Of a DNA stretch of 64,000 nucleotides, positions 27,583 to 34,924 are shown in pieces. Every line of letters begins with the position of its first letter. Position 1 is the first letter of the stretch. The notes under the pieces are model-generated. The model saw only the letters and a program-made list of their open reading frames with translations. It was not told the DNA's origin and did no database searches. The position numbers were made by a program, and so were the translations under genes. Origin of the DNA: Clostridium saccharobutylicum DSM 13864 (GTDB taxonomy: Bacteria > Bacillota > Clostridia > Clostridiales > Clostridiaceae); NCBI RefSeq assembly GCF_000473995.1, contig NC_022571.1, forward strand, positions 3,937,416-4,001,415, given 5' to 3'.

Positions 27583-27756
27583 CTTTAATTTTCATATTTT
27601 CAGGAATTTTATTCGACCAAGGCATAAGATTCTCTAAGCTCTTTATCTATATTTAACATTTTTCAGCTAACTCCTTAATTATTGAATATATTAAAGTAGT
27701 TTCACTAACTGGAATAGATATATTAGCAGTTCCGATAGTAATTTTAACTTCCTTTG
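27583..27756 (-). mobile_element. IS66-type remnant: fused ends of two transposition genes
   Basis: On the minus strand SSKEVKITIGTANISIPVSE ... IIKELAEKC-stop resembles the C-terminus of IS66 TnpA. It is followed within a few bases by SLENLMPWSNKIPENMKI-stop, which resembles the C-terminus of the IS66 transposase (LLPW motif). Everything between is deleted. It lies exactly at the right edge of the GC-richer block. Confidence 0.5.
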
Positions 27757-27763
27757 AACTTAA

Positions 27764-28267
27764 TTATTTTTTACTATTATTAAACCATTCAATCATCGTT
27801 TTTTCAGCATCCTTTGGAAGCTTTTTATTATATACCTCATCATATAACCATGCTAATGTCTTATTACTTAAGTATTTTCTCATTTCATTTTCTGCCTCTA
27901 ACATTACAACTTTTATAAGACATGGGCATTTAGTATGCGAATCTGGTAAATTATCTTTATCTAATAATATATTGTTCTGTCTAATTTCTGCACATTGAAA
28001 AAATGATTCACTTCCTTCTACTGCTTCAACAATATCCCAAAATGATATTTTTTCTGCATCACGAGCTAATGCATAACCGCCTTTTGCACCAGGTACGGAT
28101 TTTATAATTCCTAACTTACTTAACTTTGCATATACTTTTGACAAATAAGTTTCCGAGACACCTTGAAATGTGGCTAAATCTCTTATTCCCACAGATTTAC
28201 CTTCTTCTAGGCTTACCATATATAATAAGCAATGTATTGCATACTCCACTCCTACTGAAAATTTCAT
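27764..28267 (-). CDS. Rrf2-family transcriptional regulator, possible Fe-S sensor
   Basis: 167 aa. The winged HTH (KSVGIRDLATFQGVSETYLSKVYAKLSKLGIIKSVPGAKGGYALAR) is clearly Rrf2. Cysteines at 92, 114 and 116 (FFQCAE, TKCPCL) lie where IscR/NsrR-type members bind a cluster, so redox or nitrosative sensing is plausible but unproven. It is divergent from a flavin-barrel/ferredoxin gene pair. Confidence 0.88.
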   Translation of the reverse strand: MKFSVGVEYAIHCLLYMVSLEEGKSVGIRDLATFQGVSETYLSKVYAKLSKLGIIKSVPGAKGGYALARDAEKISFWDIVEAVEGSESFFQCAEIRQNNILLDKDNLPDSHTKCPCLIKVVMLEAENEMRKYLSNKTLAWLYDEVYNKKLPKDAEKTMIEWFNNSKK

Positions 28268-28380
28268 TTTTTTACTCCTTTGATATATTATCGTTCTTTT
28301 ATTAATAATAATCTATTATTTATTCTCATTCAAGATAATAATACAGCATTAAATATATAATCTTTTATAAAATATTTCCA

Positions 28381-28437
28381 TTGACAAAAGATAAAAAAAA
28401 TCATAATCTTATTGTAGACAATATCTATCGACGATAG
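28381..28437 (+). promoter_or_regulatory. Promoter and candidate Rrf2 operator for the flavin-barrel/ferredoxin operon
   Basis: TTGACA (28381-28386), 17 bases, TAATCT (28404-28409), then the palindrome CTATCG-A-CGATAG (28425-28437), which would lie just after the transcription start. A repressor bound there would block the operon. Confidence 0.7.
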
Positions 28438-28473
28438 CTTAAATCTATAATTAAAAGAAAGAAGGAATATATA

Positions 28474-28845
28474 ATGTTTACAGAAAAATTTTTTGAAATA
28501 CTAAATCATGAAGGAGTAGTTTCTATCGTAACTTGCTCAAATAATGAAGCTCATGTAGTTAATACATGGAACAGCTATTTAATTATTGTAGAAGGAAATA
28601 AAATCTTAATTCCTGCTGCCGCTATGATCAAAACAGAAGAAAATATTAATGTTAACCCTAAAGTTAAATTGACTCTTGGTAGTAAGGAAGTAATGGGTTA
28701 CCAATATCCAGGAACCGGATTTTTACTTGAAGGAACCGCTAAATTTCTAAAAGATGGAGATAACTTTAAGATGATGAAAGAAAAGTGTCCATTCCTTACA
28801 AGAACATTAGAAGTTACAGTTACCTCTTGCAAACAAACATTATAA
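28474..28845 (+). CDS. Pyridoxamine 5'-phosphate oxidase-like FMN-binding split-barrel protein
   Basis: 123 aa with GAAGGA before the ATG. The split-barrel pattern is EILNHEGVVSIVTCSNNEAHVVNTWNSYLIIVEGNKILIPAAAM ... NPKVKLTLGSKE ... GTGFLLEGTAKF. Probably an FMN-dependent reductase of unknown substrate. It is followed 24 bases later by a ferredoxin gene, its likely electron donor. Confidence 0.82.
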   Translation: MFTEKFFEILNHEGVVSIVTCSNNEAHVVNTWNSYLIIVEGNKILIPAAAMIKTEENINVNPKVKLTLGSKEVMGYQYPGTGFLLEGTAKFLKDGDNFKMMKEKCPFLTRTLEVTVTSCKQTL

Positions 28846-28869
28846 TTTTCTAGATATAAGGAGGAAATT

Positions 28870-29046
28870 ATGCCTAGAAGAATCATTAAATCAGATTGTG
28901 TGGGTTGTGGAACTTGTCAGCGGGTATGTATTATTGGATGTATCACAGAAGAGAAAGCTAGAAAAAGAACAATCAATGAATCTGCTTGTGTTGACTGTGG
29001 AGCTTGTGAACTTGCTTGTCCTGAAAAATGCATCTCTCAAAAATAA
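28870..29046 (+). CDS. 2[4Fe-4S] ferredoxin
   Basis: 58 aa, with AGGAGG before the ATG at 28870. Two perfect cluster motifs: CVGCGTCQRVC ... and CVDCGACELACPEKC (CxxCxxCxxxC type). A small soluble electron carrier. It is in an operon with the FMN split-barrel gene and probably under the divergent Rrf2 regulator. Confidence 0.92.
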   Translation: MPRRIIKSDCVGCGTCQRVCIIGCITEEKARKRTINESACVDCGACELACPEKCISQK

Positions 29047-29174
29047 TTGAAAGAATATGATTTTAAATGGAATTATACAAAAAATAATAGAACCTATTAA
29101 AGCTTTCGTATAAACTTAAAAAGTAATATAGTAGACTAATAAGATTGAGTATTCGCAATACTAGCAACAATAAA

Positions 29175-29236
29175 ATTAGAACAAAGTAGCTTATCATATT
29201 AATTTTTATATGGTAAGCTATTTTGTTCTAATTAAT
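29175..29236. terminator. Long hairpin terminator after the ferredoxin gene
   Basis: Arms of about 25 bases (ATTAGAACAAAGTAGCTTAT / ATAAGCTATTTTGTTCTAAT type, few mismatches) with T runs on both sides, serving the convergent ferredoxin and HxlR transcription units. Confidence 0.75.
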
Positions 29237-29240
29237 TATC

Positions 29241-29296
29241 CACTTTTAGTAAAATTTGAATTTATTTACGATACAATTCATCGTATCATAAATAAA
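29241..29296. repeat. GTATC repeat, part of a direct repeat shared with 33661
   Basis: TTATTTACGATACAATTCAT, then CGTATCATAAATAAACATAA. Together with the 3' end of the HxlR gene it is repeated in the same orientation at 33661-33798. Confidence 0.7.
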
Positions 29297-29303
29297 CATA
29301 AAT

Positions 29304-29630
29304 CTATTTTTTAATATGTTCATTACCCCATTTACTCATAAGTTCAAGAATTGGTACTAATGTAATTCCTTCTTCAGTTAAAGAATACTCAACTCTAGGT
29401 GGAACTTCATTATATTGTTCTCTATGAATCAGATTGCTGATCTCTAGTTCCTTTAGTTGTGCACTTAATGTCTTATGAGAAATAGGTTCTAAACTATATC
29501 TCAATTTATTATATCTTATTACCTTGGCTTTATATATTTTCCATAGTATAATCCACTTCCATTTTCCCTCGACTACAGACATTGTATATCGCATACCACA
29601 TGCTCCATATTTATCTTCAAAACTATTCAT
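29304..29630 (-). CDS. HxlR-family transcriptional regulator
   Basis: 108 aa. CGMRYTMSVVEGKWKWIILWKIYKAKVIRYNKLRYSLEPISHKTLSAQLKELEISNLIHREQYNEVPPRVEYSLTEEG is the typical HxlR winged helix, with the conserved N-terminal Cys (residue 11) used for redox or aldehyde sensing in some members. It is divergent from a flavodoxin-fold reductase gene, its likely target. Confidence 0.92.
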   Translation of the reverse strand: MNSFEDKYGACGMRYTMSVVEGKWKWIILWKIYKAKVIRYNKLRYSLEPISHKTLSAQLKELEISNLIHREQYNEVPPRVEYSLTEEGITLVPILELMSKWGNEHIKK

Positions 29631-29716
29631 AAATCTACTCCTTTACTTACCTTGTGGTTAGTATATAACAAATAAGTGCATACTTATTTATTTTTTTATT
29701 ATGATATATAATTCAT

Positions 29717-29802
29717 AGCATAAGCCACATAAAAGAAAATAACAAGTCCAAAGAAAGAAAATCTACTGGCAGATAGACTTGTTATTTTTTTAATATCCCT
29801 AA
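29717..29802. repeat. GAC palindromic element in the HxlR/reductase intergenic region
   Basis: AGCCACATAAAAGAAAATAA then CAAGTCC, and GATAGACTTGTTATTTTTTT as the other arm. It forms a ~75-base hairpin directly ahead of the reductase gene's Shine-Dalgarno (29823). Confidence 0.6.
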
Positions 29803-29835
29803 AGTCAATTATACATGTAAATGGAGGTAAAATTA

Positions 29836-30486
29836 ATGAAAGTAATAGCAATTAACGGAAGTCCAAGAAAAAATAAAAATACTGTTACTATTCTCAATAA
29901 AGCACTTGAAGGAGCAGCTTCACGTGGTGCTGAAACAGAGCTTATTCATCTTTATGATCAAAACTATAAGGGGTGTGTAAGTTGTTTTGCTTGTAAATTA
30001 AAAGATGGTAAAAGTTATGGAAAATGTGCTTTAAAAGATGATTTAACACCTATTCTTGAAAAAGTTTCAAATGCTGATGCAATTATTTTCGGTTCTCCAA
30101 TATATTTGCACTCAGTTACTGGAGCTATGAGATCTTTTTTAGAAAGACTTATATTTCAATATTTAGTTTATGATAAAGATCATTCAAGCCTATTCCAGAG
30201 AAAAATACCAGCAGGATTCATTTATACAATGAATGTAACTAATGAACAATTTAAATCTGAATATGAAAATGATCTTAAATCTCTGCAAGTATATATAGAA
30301 AAAACTTTTGGTTCTTTTGAATCCTTAGCTGTTAATGACACATATCAATTTAATGATTATTCAAAATATGTTTCATCATTATTTGATGAAAAGAAAAAGA
30401 GAAAAGTTAAAGAAGAACAATTTCCTAAGGACTGTCAAAATGCATTTAATATGGGCGTACGATTTGTTGAACAAGCTAATATGTAA
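29836..30486 (+). CDS. Flavodoxin-fold NAD(P)H-dependent oxidoreductase
   Basis: 216 aa from the ATG at 29836 (GGAGG eight bases upstream). The FMN-phosphate loop is INGSPRKNKNT, and the second FMN loop GSPIYLHSVTGAMRSFLERL. CVSCFACKLKDGKSYGKCALKDD carries four Cys, common in the NADPH-dependent FMN reductase/iron-flavoprotein group. It likely reduces quinones, nitro-compounds or similar electrophiles under HxlR control. Confidence 0.88.
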   Translation: MKVIAINGSPRKNKNTVTILNKALEGAASRGAETELIHLYDQNYKGCVSCFACKLKDGKSYGKCALKDDLTPILEKVSNADAIIFGSPIYLHSVTGAMRSFLERLIFQYLVYDKDHSSLFQRKIPAGFIYTMNVTNEQFKSEYENDLKSLQVYIEKTFGSFESLAVNDTYQFNDYSKYVSSLFDEKKKRKVKEEQFPKDCQNAFNMGVRFVEQANM

Positions 30487-30494
30487 AAGTATAT

Positions 30495-30702
30495 TTTTAT
30501 TACATTTCTCCAAATGTAATAAAAGCTTCTGACATTTCTATTCAAGAGTCTAAATAATAATTTTCTTTACTCTCTAAAATCCTTAGTTAAGGTCGATCTT
30601 TTTTAGATAATTTAAGCAGCTTTTTTAACGTTGAGATATATTTTTCACACTAATAAACCTCCATTGTTAAAATCTATACTAATTTTAACACTAGAGGTTT
30701 AC
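30495..30702. terminator. Two hairpins after the reductase gene
   Basis: Stem TTTTATTACATTT / AAATGTAATAAAA (30495-30524), and an imperfect long stem TAAACCTC...TTAAAAT / ATTTTAACA...GAGGTTTA (30653-30702). The rest of 30487-30851 holds no recognised gene. Confidence 0.65.
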
Positions 30703-30851
30703 ATTTATATATCCGTTAATTTTTTTACGCTTACCACCTTTCTCTCCCTTCTGTTGTTATATTTATACTAAAGAAAAAGGAATACTCAAAACTTTTACAG
30801 CTTCAAATATTCCTTACTATTATAATATATATTTAAATTCTTTATTTAATT

Positions 30852-32516
30852 CTAAATTCTAAAAAACTTATCTGTTGTTGAGAGTCTTAATACTATTTCT
30901 TCATCCTTTATCCCTAATTGATCAATTCTATCATTTAGTATAGGAAAGATATACTGCCCTGTAAACTTACGAGTTTCTCTAATTATATTATTTAATTCTT
31001 TTAAGTCTATATTCTCTAGCTTATCATGTATTTCAAAAACAGGCATATGATATCCTTTATTTATAATTAAATTTATATGAGCTAAATCAAAACAAGTAAT
31101 CATCGCTTTCTTTATTCCAGTTCCTGGCTTTCCATTCATACCTATTATTTTTATAGGGAATTCATCATCATTTTCATTTAATAGAATAGCAAATGGTTCT
31201 CCTATTATCTCATCAGTTAATACTTTAAAGTACTTATTTAAGATTTTCTTGATATCTTCTTTTTCCTCATCATCACTATTTTCTTCTACTTTTTTGCTTA
31301 AATTATCTTTCTTTTCTTTTTGTTTAAGTTCTATATAATTATAGTCATTCATAAAATTTTCCAACTTTATTTTGTTTATTGAAAATTCATTATACTTTTC
31401 TTCAAATTTATCTTTGATTTCTATATTAAACTCAACATAATTTGCTTCATATTCTATGCGTAAATTATTTAGTTCCCCTTCTACTTTTTTTAAATCATCA
31501 CTTAATTCTTTTAATGATTCTTTAAGCATTCCAATCCTTTTATTTACCATTCCATTATGAAATTGTTCTAATTCCTTGAAATCCATCAAAGGTTTATCTA
31601 TATATATTTTAGTTTCATTATATAACTTTTTTAATAGCTTATGATCTACTGAAAATATCTTCTCTTGTTCCCTCTTTATTTTTTCTTTCATTAGATCAAC
31701 CTTTAATTTACCTTTAGCATAGATTCCTTCTAACTTATTGATTTTTGTTAAAATATCATCTATTTCTTGTGTCTTATCTTTATATTCTTCTATTACTGTT
31801 ACTTCTGAGTAAGCCTTTTTAAACTTATTGACTTCTTCTTTCATTAAGTTTATTTTTGCTTCAAATTCACTTAATGAACCTACTCCATTTTTTCTAAATA
31901 TAGCTTCAATATCTTTATCTATTGCTTCATTTAACGATAAAATATCAACATTTTTAGACTTAGAAGTATCAATTCCATATAGATATGAATAAATAGCTTG
32001 GTACTGATAATTCTTACAATAAGTTCCCAAATATTTAAGTAATGAACTTTCATTAGAGTTCTCCAATCTAATGAATTTTGCGATTAATTGCCTAAATGTA
32101 GGCTTATTATTTGCATTTTTAAATATTATATTATTTAGTTTTTCCCTATACTCTGTAATATTTTTTACTTCTTCTCCATTTATAGAACTTTTACCATTCT
32201 TATATAAGCATCTTTTAAACGTATATTTTTTATCATCTATAACGCTTGTTAATTCAGCAAATACTTTATTTTTTTCCAGGAAATCTTTTACTATATGATT
32301 TTCTCCTGTATCTTTTTCTTTATATAAACTTGATGCAGATTGTGCTCCTAGACATAAGTCTATAACTTTTACAGCTGTAGTTTTTCCAATATTACTTCCA
32401 CTTTCTTTACTATTAGTCTCATCTACTATTAAAGAAAGTCCTGACTTATTAAATGGTATATTTCTAATTATTTGATTTGATAAACCTTCCTTTACAACTA
32501 AATTAACTAATCGCAT
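30852..32516 (-). CDS. ABC-3C system ATPase (SMC-like, DUF2326)
   Basis: 554 aa. Walker A is GSNIGKTT at residues 40-47. The centre (about 210-430) is a long Lys/Glu-rich coiled coil broken by a hinge. The C-terminal ATPase half includes GEPFAILLNENDDEFPIKIIG, CFDLAHINLI and the Walker-B-like YHMPVFEIHDKLENIDLKEL. This is the DUF2326 type of SMC/Rad50-like ATPase found in ABC-three-component conflict systems. It is expected to clamp or scan foreign DNA and trigger the effector. Its start overlaps the MC6 gene by ten bases. Confidence 0.85.
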   Translation of the reverse strand: MRLVNLVVKEGLSNQIIRNIPFNKSGLSLIVDETNSKESGSNIGKTTAVKVIDLCLGAQSASSLYKEKDTGENHIVKDFLEKNKVFAELTSVIDDKKYTFKRCLYKNGKSSINGEEVKNITEYREKLNNIIFKNANNKPTFRQLIAKFIRLENSNESSLLKYLGTYCKNYQYQAIYSYLYGIDTSKSKNVDILSLNEAIDKDIEAIFRKNGVGSLSEFEAKINLMKEEVNKFKKAYSEVTVIEEYKDKTQEIDDILTKINKLEGIYAKGKLKVDLMKEKIKREQEKIFSVDHKLLKKLYNETKIYIDKPLMDFKELEQFHNGMVNKRIGMLKESLKELSDDLKKVEGELNNLRIEYEANYVEFNIEIKDKFEEKYNEFSINKIKLENFMNDYNYIELKQKEKKDNLSKKVEENSDDEEKEDIKKILNKYFKVLTDEIIGEPFAILLNENDDEFPIKIIGMNGKPGTGIKKAMITCFDLAHINLIINKGYHMPVFEIHDKLENIDLKELNNIIRETRKFTGQYIFPILNDRIDQLGIKDEEIVLRLSTTDKFFRI

Positions 32517-32737
32517 AAAACCAACTCATTTCTATCATTAATCTCCTTTATCACTCCCAATAAAAATAGCCAATCGACTGATAAAAAAAATACTGAATAC
32601 TCCATTTTTTTGTTTAAACAATATTTAAATACACTATCCAATCTCTTTGAATTTTCATTATGCTTTAAATACTCTAATATAATACTAGAAGAATATAGAA
32701 TTGAATTACGAGGATCATCATCAAAATCTACAATCAT
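32507..32737 (-). CDS. ABC-3C middle component 6-like protein
   Basis: 76 aa. The pattern MIVDFDDDPRNSILYSSSII LEYL at the N-terminus and the ending LFLLGVIKEINDRNELVLCD (winged-helix-like wing) resemble ABC-3C middle component 6. That family is always encoded directly before a DUF2326 ATPase, as here. It is thought to bridge ATPase and effector. Translationally coupled to the ATPase by overlap. Confidence 0.75.
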   Translation of the reverse strand: MIVDFDDDPRNSILYSSSIILEYLKHNENSKRLDSVFKYCLNKKMEYSVFFLSVDWLFLLGVIKEINDRNELVLCD

Positions 32738-32763
32738 TCCTCATCATCTCCATTCCTCAAATT

Positions 32764-33309
32764 TTAACAACTAACATTTTCTATTGGTATTAAAAATTTA
32801 CACTTATAGAATACATAAGCTGTTATTGCTCCTATATATGTAACAACTTTATTTGTTGGTATATCAGATTTCTTACCATTAAATAGTTCACTCTTTATTT
32901 TCTTTAACAAAGCTGAATAAATCTTATTAGATGTTTCTTTTACTCTTTCTACATCCTCATTATCTATATCATATTCTATTAAAATATCTATATATACGTC
33001 CCAATAATAATCATATAAATCTTCTCTTATAGAAAATTCTTGTTCTTGTAGACAATTAATTGCATCATCAATTATATCATATGATTCTAAATGATATTTT
33101 CTAATTTTTGAAGCTATATTACTTGATATATTATTTAACTTAATTTTATCATTTATATCATATGACTTTTTTTTCTTCCCTGAAATGCTCCTTCCAGTAT
33201 TCTTGATACTAATCATTTCTTTTATTATTTTGCTTACATCAGATATCTCTACTGGTAGTATATCGCAATTAAATTCTTCTATATTATCAATATGAAATTC
33301 ATCTCCCAT
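32764..33309 (-). CDS. ABC-3C C-terminal-domain (CTD) protein without fused effector
   Basis: 181 aa, all-alpha apart from a short N-terminal segment. The stretch ISGKKKKSYDINDKIKLNNIS and the following helices match the CTD that normally forms the C-terminal half of ABC-3C effectors and docks them on the complex. No nuclease, protease or TIR motif precedes it; only about 45 residues lie upstream of the conserved block. The effector function may reside in the small membrane protein encoded 11 bases upstream. Confidence 0.65.
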   Translation of the reverse strand: MGDEFHIDNIEEFNCDILPVEISDVSKIIKEMISIKNTGRSISGKKKKSYDINDKIKLNNISSNIASKIRKYHLESYDIIDDAINCLQEQEFSIREDLYDYYWDVYIDILIEYDIDNEDVERVKETSNKIYSALLKKIKSELFNGKKSDIPTNKVVTYIGAITAYVFYKCKFLIPIENVSC

Positions 33310-33320
33310 AAATACTACTC

Positions 33321-33545
33321 CTAATTTATTGATTTTCTATTATCAAATGTTTTCACTTTTTCAATATTAAACTGATCATTACTTTTTATGCTTGATTCCT
33401 TATTAAAAATCTCAATTTTTTGTTCTATAGTATTTCTTATTTCATCACATTTCTTTTTTTCATTTCTTGATAAAATGAACATTACTATGCTTAATACTCC
33501 TGATATAATTGCTACAATAGTTTGTATATTTCTTAAATACTCCAT
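33321..33545 (-). CDS. Small single-span membrane protein, probable effector subunit of the ABC-3C operon
   Basis: 74 aa. One hydrophobic helix near the N-terminus (about 8-25, TIVAIISGVLSIVMFILS), then a charged amphipathic tail (RNEKKKCDEIRNTIEQKIEIFNKE). GGAGT precedes the ATG. It is the first gene of the operon. Small membrane proteins are recurrent abortive-infection effectors, so a pore or membrane-disrupting role is inferred. Membrane anchoring of the CTD protein is the alternative. Confidence 0.6.
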   Translation of the reverse strand: MEYLRNIQTIVAIISGVLSIVMFILSRNEKKKCDEIRNTIEQKIEIFNKESSIKSNDQFNIEKVKTFDNRKSIN

Positions 33546-33608
33546 AACTTAACTCCTTTTTTTATATAATTATATCATAGCTCCCTTAATTACTATATAT
33601 TTACTAAA

Positions 33609-33650
33609 AAATAACTTACATAACTAAATATAATGTAAGTTATTTCAACT
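33609..33650 (-). terminator. Hairpin upstream of the ABC-3C operon
   Basis: Perfect 12-bp stem AAATAACTTACA / TGTAAGTTATTT. It ends transcription coming from the right and insulates the operon promoter (minus-strand TATAAT near 33568). Confidence 0.65.
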
Positions 33651-33660
33651 TTTATTTTTT

Positions 33661-33798
33661 CAATTTTAGTGACATTCGCCTTTACTTGTGATACAGTTCA
33701 CCATATCACAAATAAACATAACTCTATTTTTTAATATGTTCATTGCCCCATCTACTCATAAGTTCAAGAATTGGTACTAATATAATTCCTTCATCAGT
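33661..33798 (-). pseudogene. Direct-repeat copy: GTATC repeat plus 3' end of an HxlR gene
   Basis: 33661-33717 is a GTATC repeat (GATACAGTTCACCATATC). From about 33727 to 33798 follows the last ~22 codons of an HxlR gene (MSKWGNEHIKK end), about nine-tenths identical to the 3' end of the intact HxlR gene at 29304 and in the same orientation. Confidence 0.8.
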
Positions 33799-33905
33799 TA
33801 CTTTCTCCACTTTCTAATGCATTTTCTATAGCCTTTAAAATAACTTTGCTGCTATCAGTAGCACCTGAAGCGATTGACCTTGAACTACTATTTCTGGAAT
33901 AATTT
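33799..33905 (-). pseudogene. Remnant of an FMN-binding-domain (FMN_bind) gene
   Basis: Minus-strand reading SIASGATDSSKVILKAIENALESGE, then N-stop at 33794, fits the SGAT(x)SS..V..A...AL ending of FMN_bind domains, where the Thr is flavinylated. Upstream residues are out of frame. It is joined directly to the HxlR fragment, marking a recombination point. Confidence 0.5.
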
Positions 33906-33927
33906 CTGCGTTCTTGCCCCTTTCATT

Positions 33928-34800
33928 TTAAAATTCCTCAACTAATTTTTGATATAAACTTTTAAAGGCACTATTTTTTCTCCATATAAAATAAAAATCA
34001 TGAGTTTTCTGCAAATCTTCAATTTCTATTTTTTTTAAAGTTCCATTTTCAAGTTCATCTTTTACTGCAACTTCATATAAAGATGTAATTCCATTATTAT
34101 TTTTAACTAAATGTTTTATTGCATTAATATTTCCTATTTCTATAACTTTACTAAAATCATTTAAAGTAAGATTTTGTCTTTCTAAGTTCTTCTCAAAAAT
34201 ATCTCGTGTGCCTGATCCTTTTTCTCTTACGATCAATGTCTCTTGAAGTAAATCTTCTAATACATGTGGTTGTTTCTTAAATGAGTAATCTTTTCCCGAA
34301 ACACAAATGTAATTTTCACTTGAATATACAACAAAATCATATTCACTTTTTGTAAAATACCCCTCTACCAATGCAAAATCAATTTCACCATGCTCTAATT
34401 TATGAAGAAGTTCTTCGGTATTTGCTGAAATCATAGTCATCTTCATATTATTATTTCTATTTAAATAATCACTGAGTTTTTGTGGTAATATAAATTCTCC
34501 AATTGTAAGAGTTGCACCAAATTTGAGACTTGTCACGCCCAATTTTTCCTCAGTAATTTTTTCTTTTAGATATTGTTCATCATGTTTCATTGTAGTAGCT
34601 GTTTCATAAAATATCTTCCCTGACTTAGTAAGTCTTATCTTTTTACCTTCATATTCAAAAAATTTAGTATCATAACTCTTTTCTAAATATTTAATATGCT
34701 GTGATACCGCTGGCTGTGTAATACATAATACTTCTGATGCTTTAGTAAAATTCATATATTCACATACAGTCAAAAATGTGTTTATTCTAAAATCCAACAT
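33928..34800 (-). CDS. LysR-family regulator of the adjacent YeiH exporter (YeiE-like)
   Basis: 290 aa. The start is at 34800 (MLDFRINTF), nine bases after GAGGAG; the ATG at 34809 overlaps that site. The HTH (FTKASEVLCITQPAVSQHIKYLEKSYDTKFFEYEGKKIRLTKSGKIFYETA) and effector domain (SLKFGATLTIGEFILPQKL ... LIVREKGSGTR) match the CysL/YeiE branch. It is divergent from a yeiH-type gene, the usual arrangement. Confidence 0.9.
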   Translation of the reverse strand: MLDFRINTFLTVCEYMNFTKASEVLCITQPAVSQHIKYLEKSYDTKFFEYEGKKIRLTKSGKIFYETATTMKHDEQYLKEKITEEKLGVTSLKFGATLTIGEFILPQKLSDYLNRNNNMKMTMISANTEELLHKLEHGEIDFALVEGYFTKSEYDFVVYSSENYICVSGKDYSFKKQPHVLEDLLQETLIVREKGSGTRDIFEKNLERQNLTLNDFSKVIEIGNINAIKHLVKNNNGITSLYEVAVKDELENGTLKKIEIEDLQKTHDFYFIWRKNSAFKSLYQKLVEEF

Positions 34801-34924
34801 ATGTATCATCTCCTCAACTAATCATAACATATTCTTATCGTTATATAAAAATAAATAATTTTTAATTATAATTGACCTATGATAAGATACCTTTGAAGCA
34901 AATATTAGGAAAAGAGGAATTATT

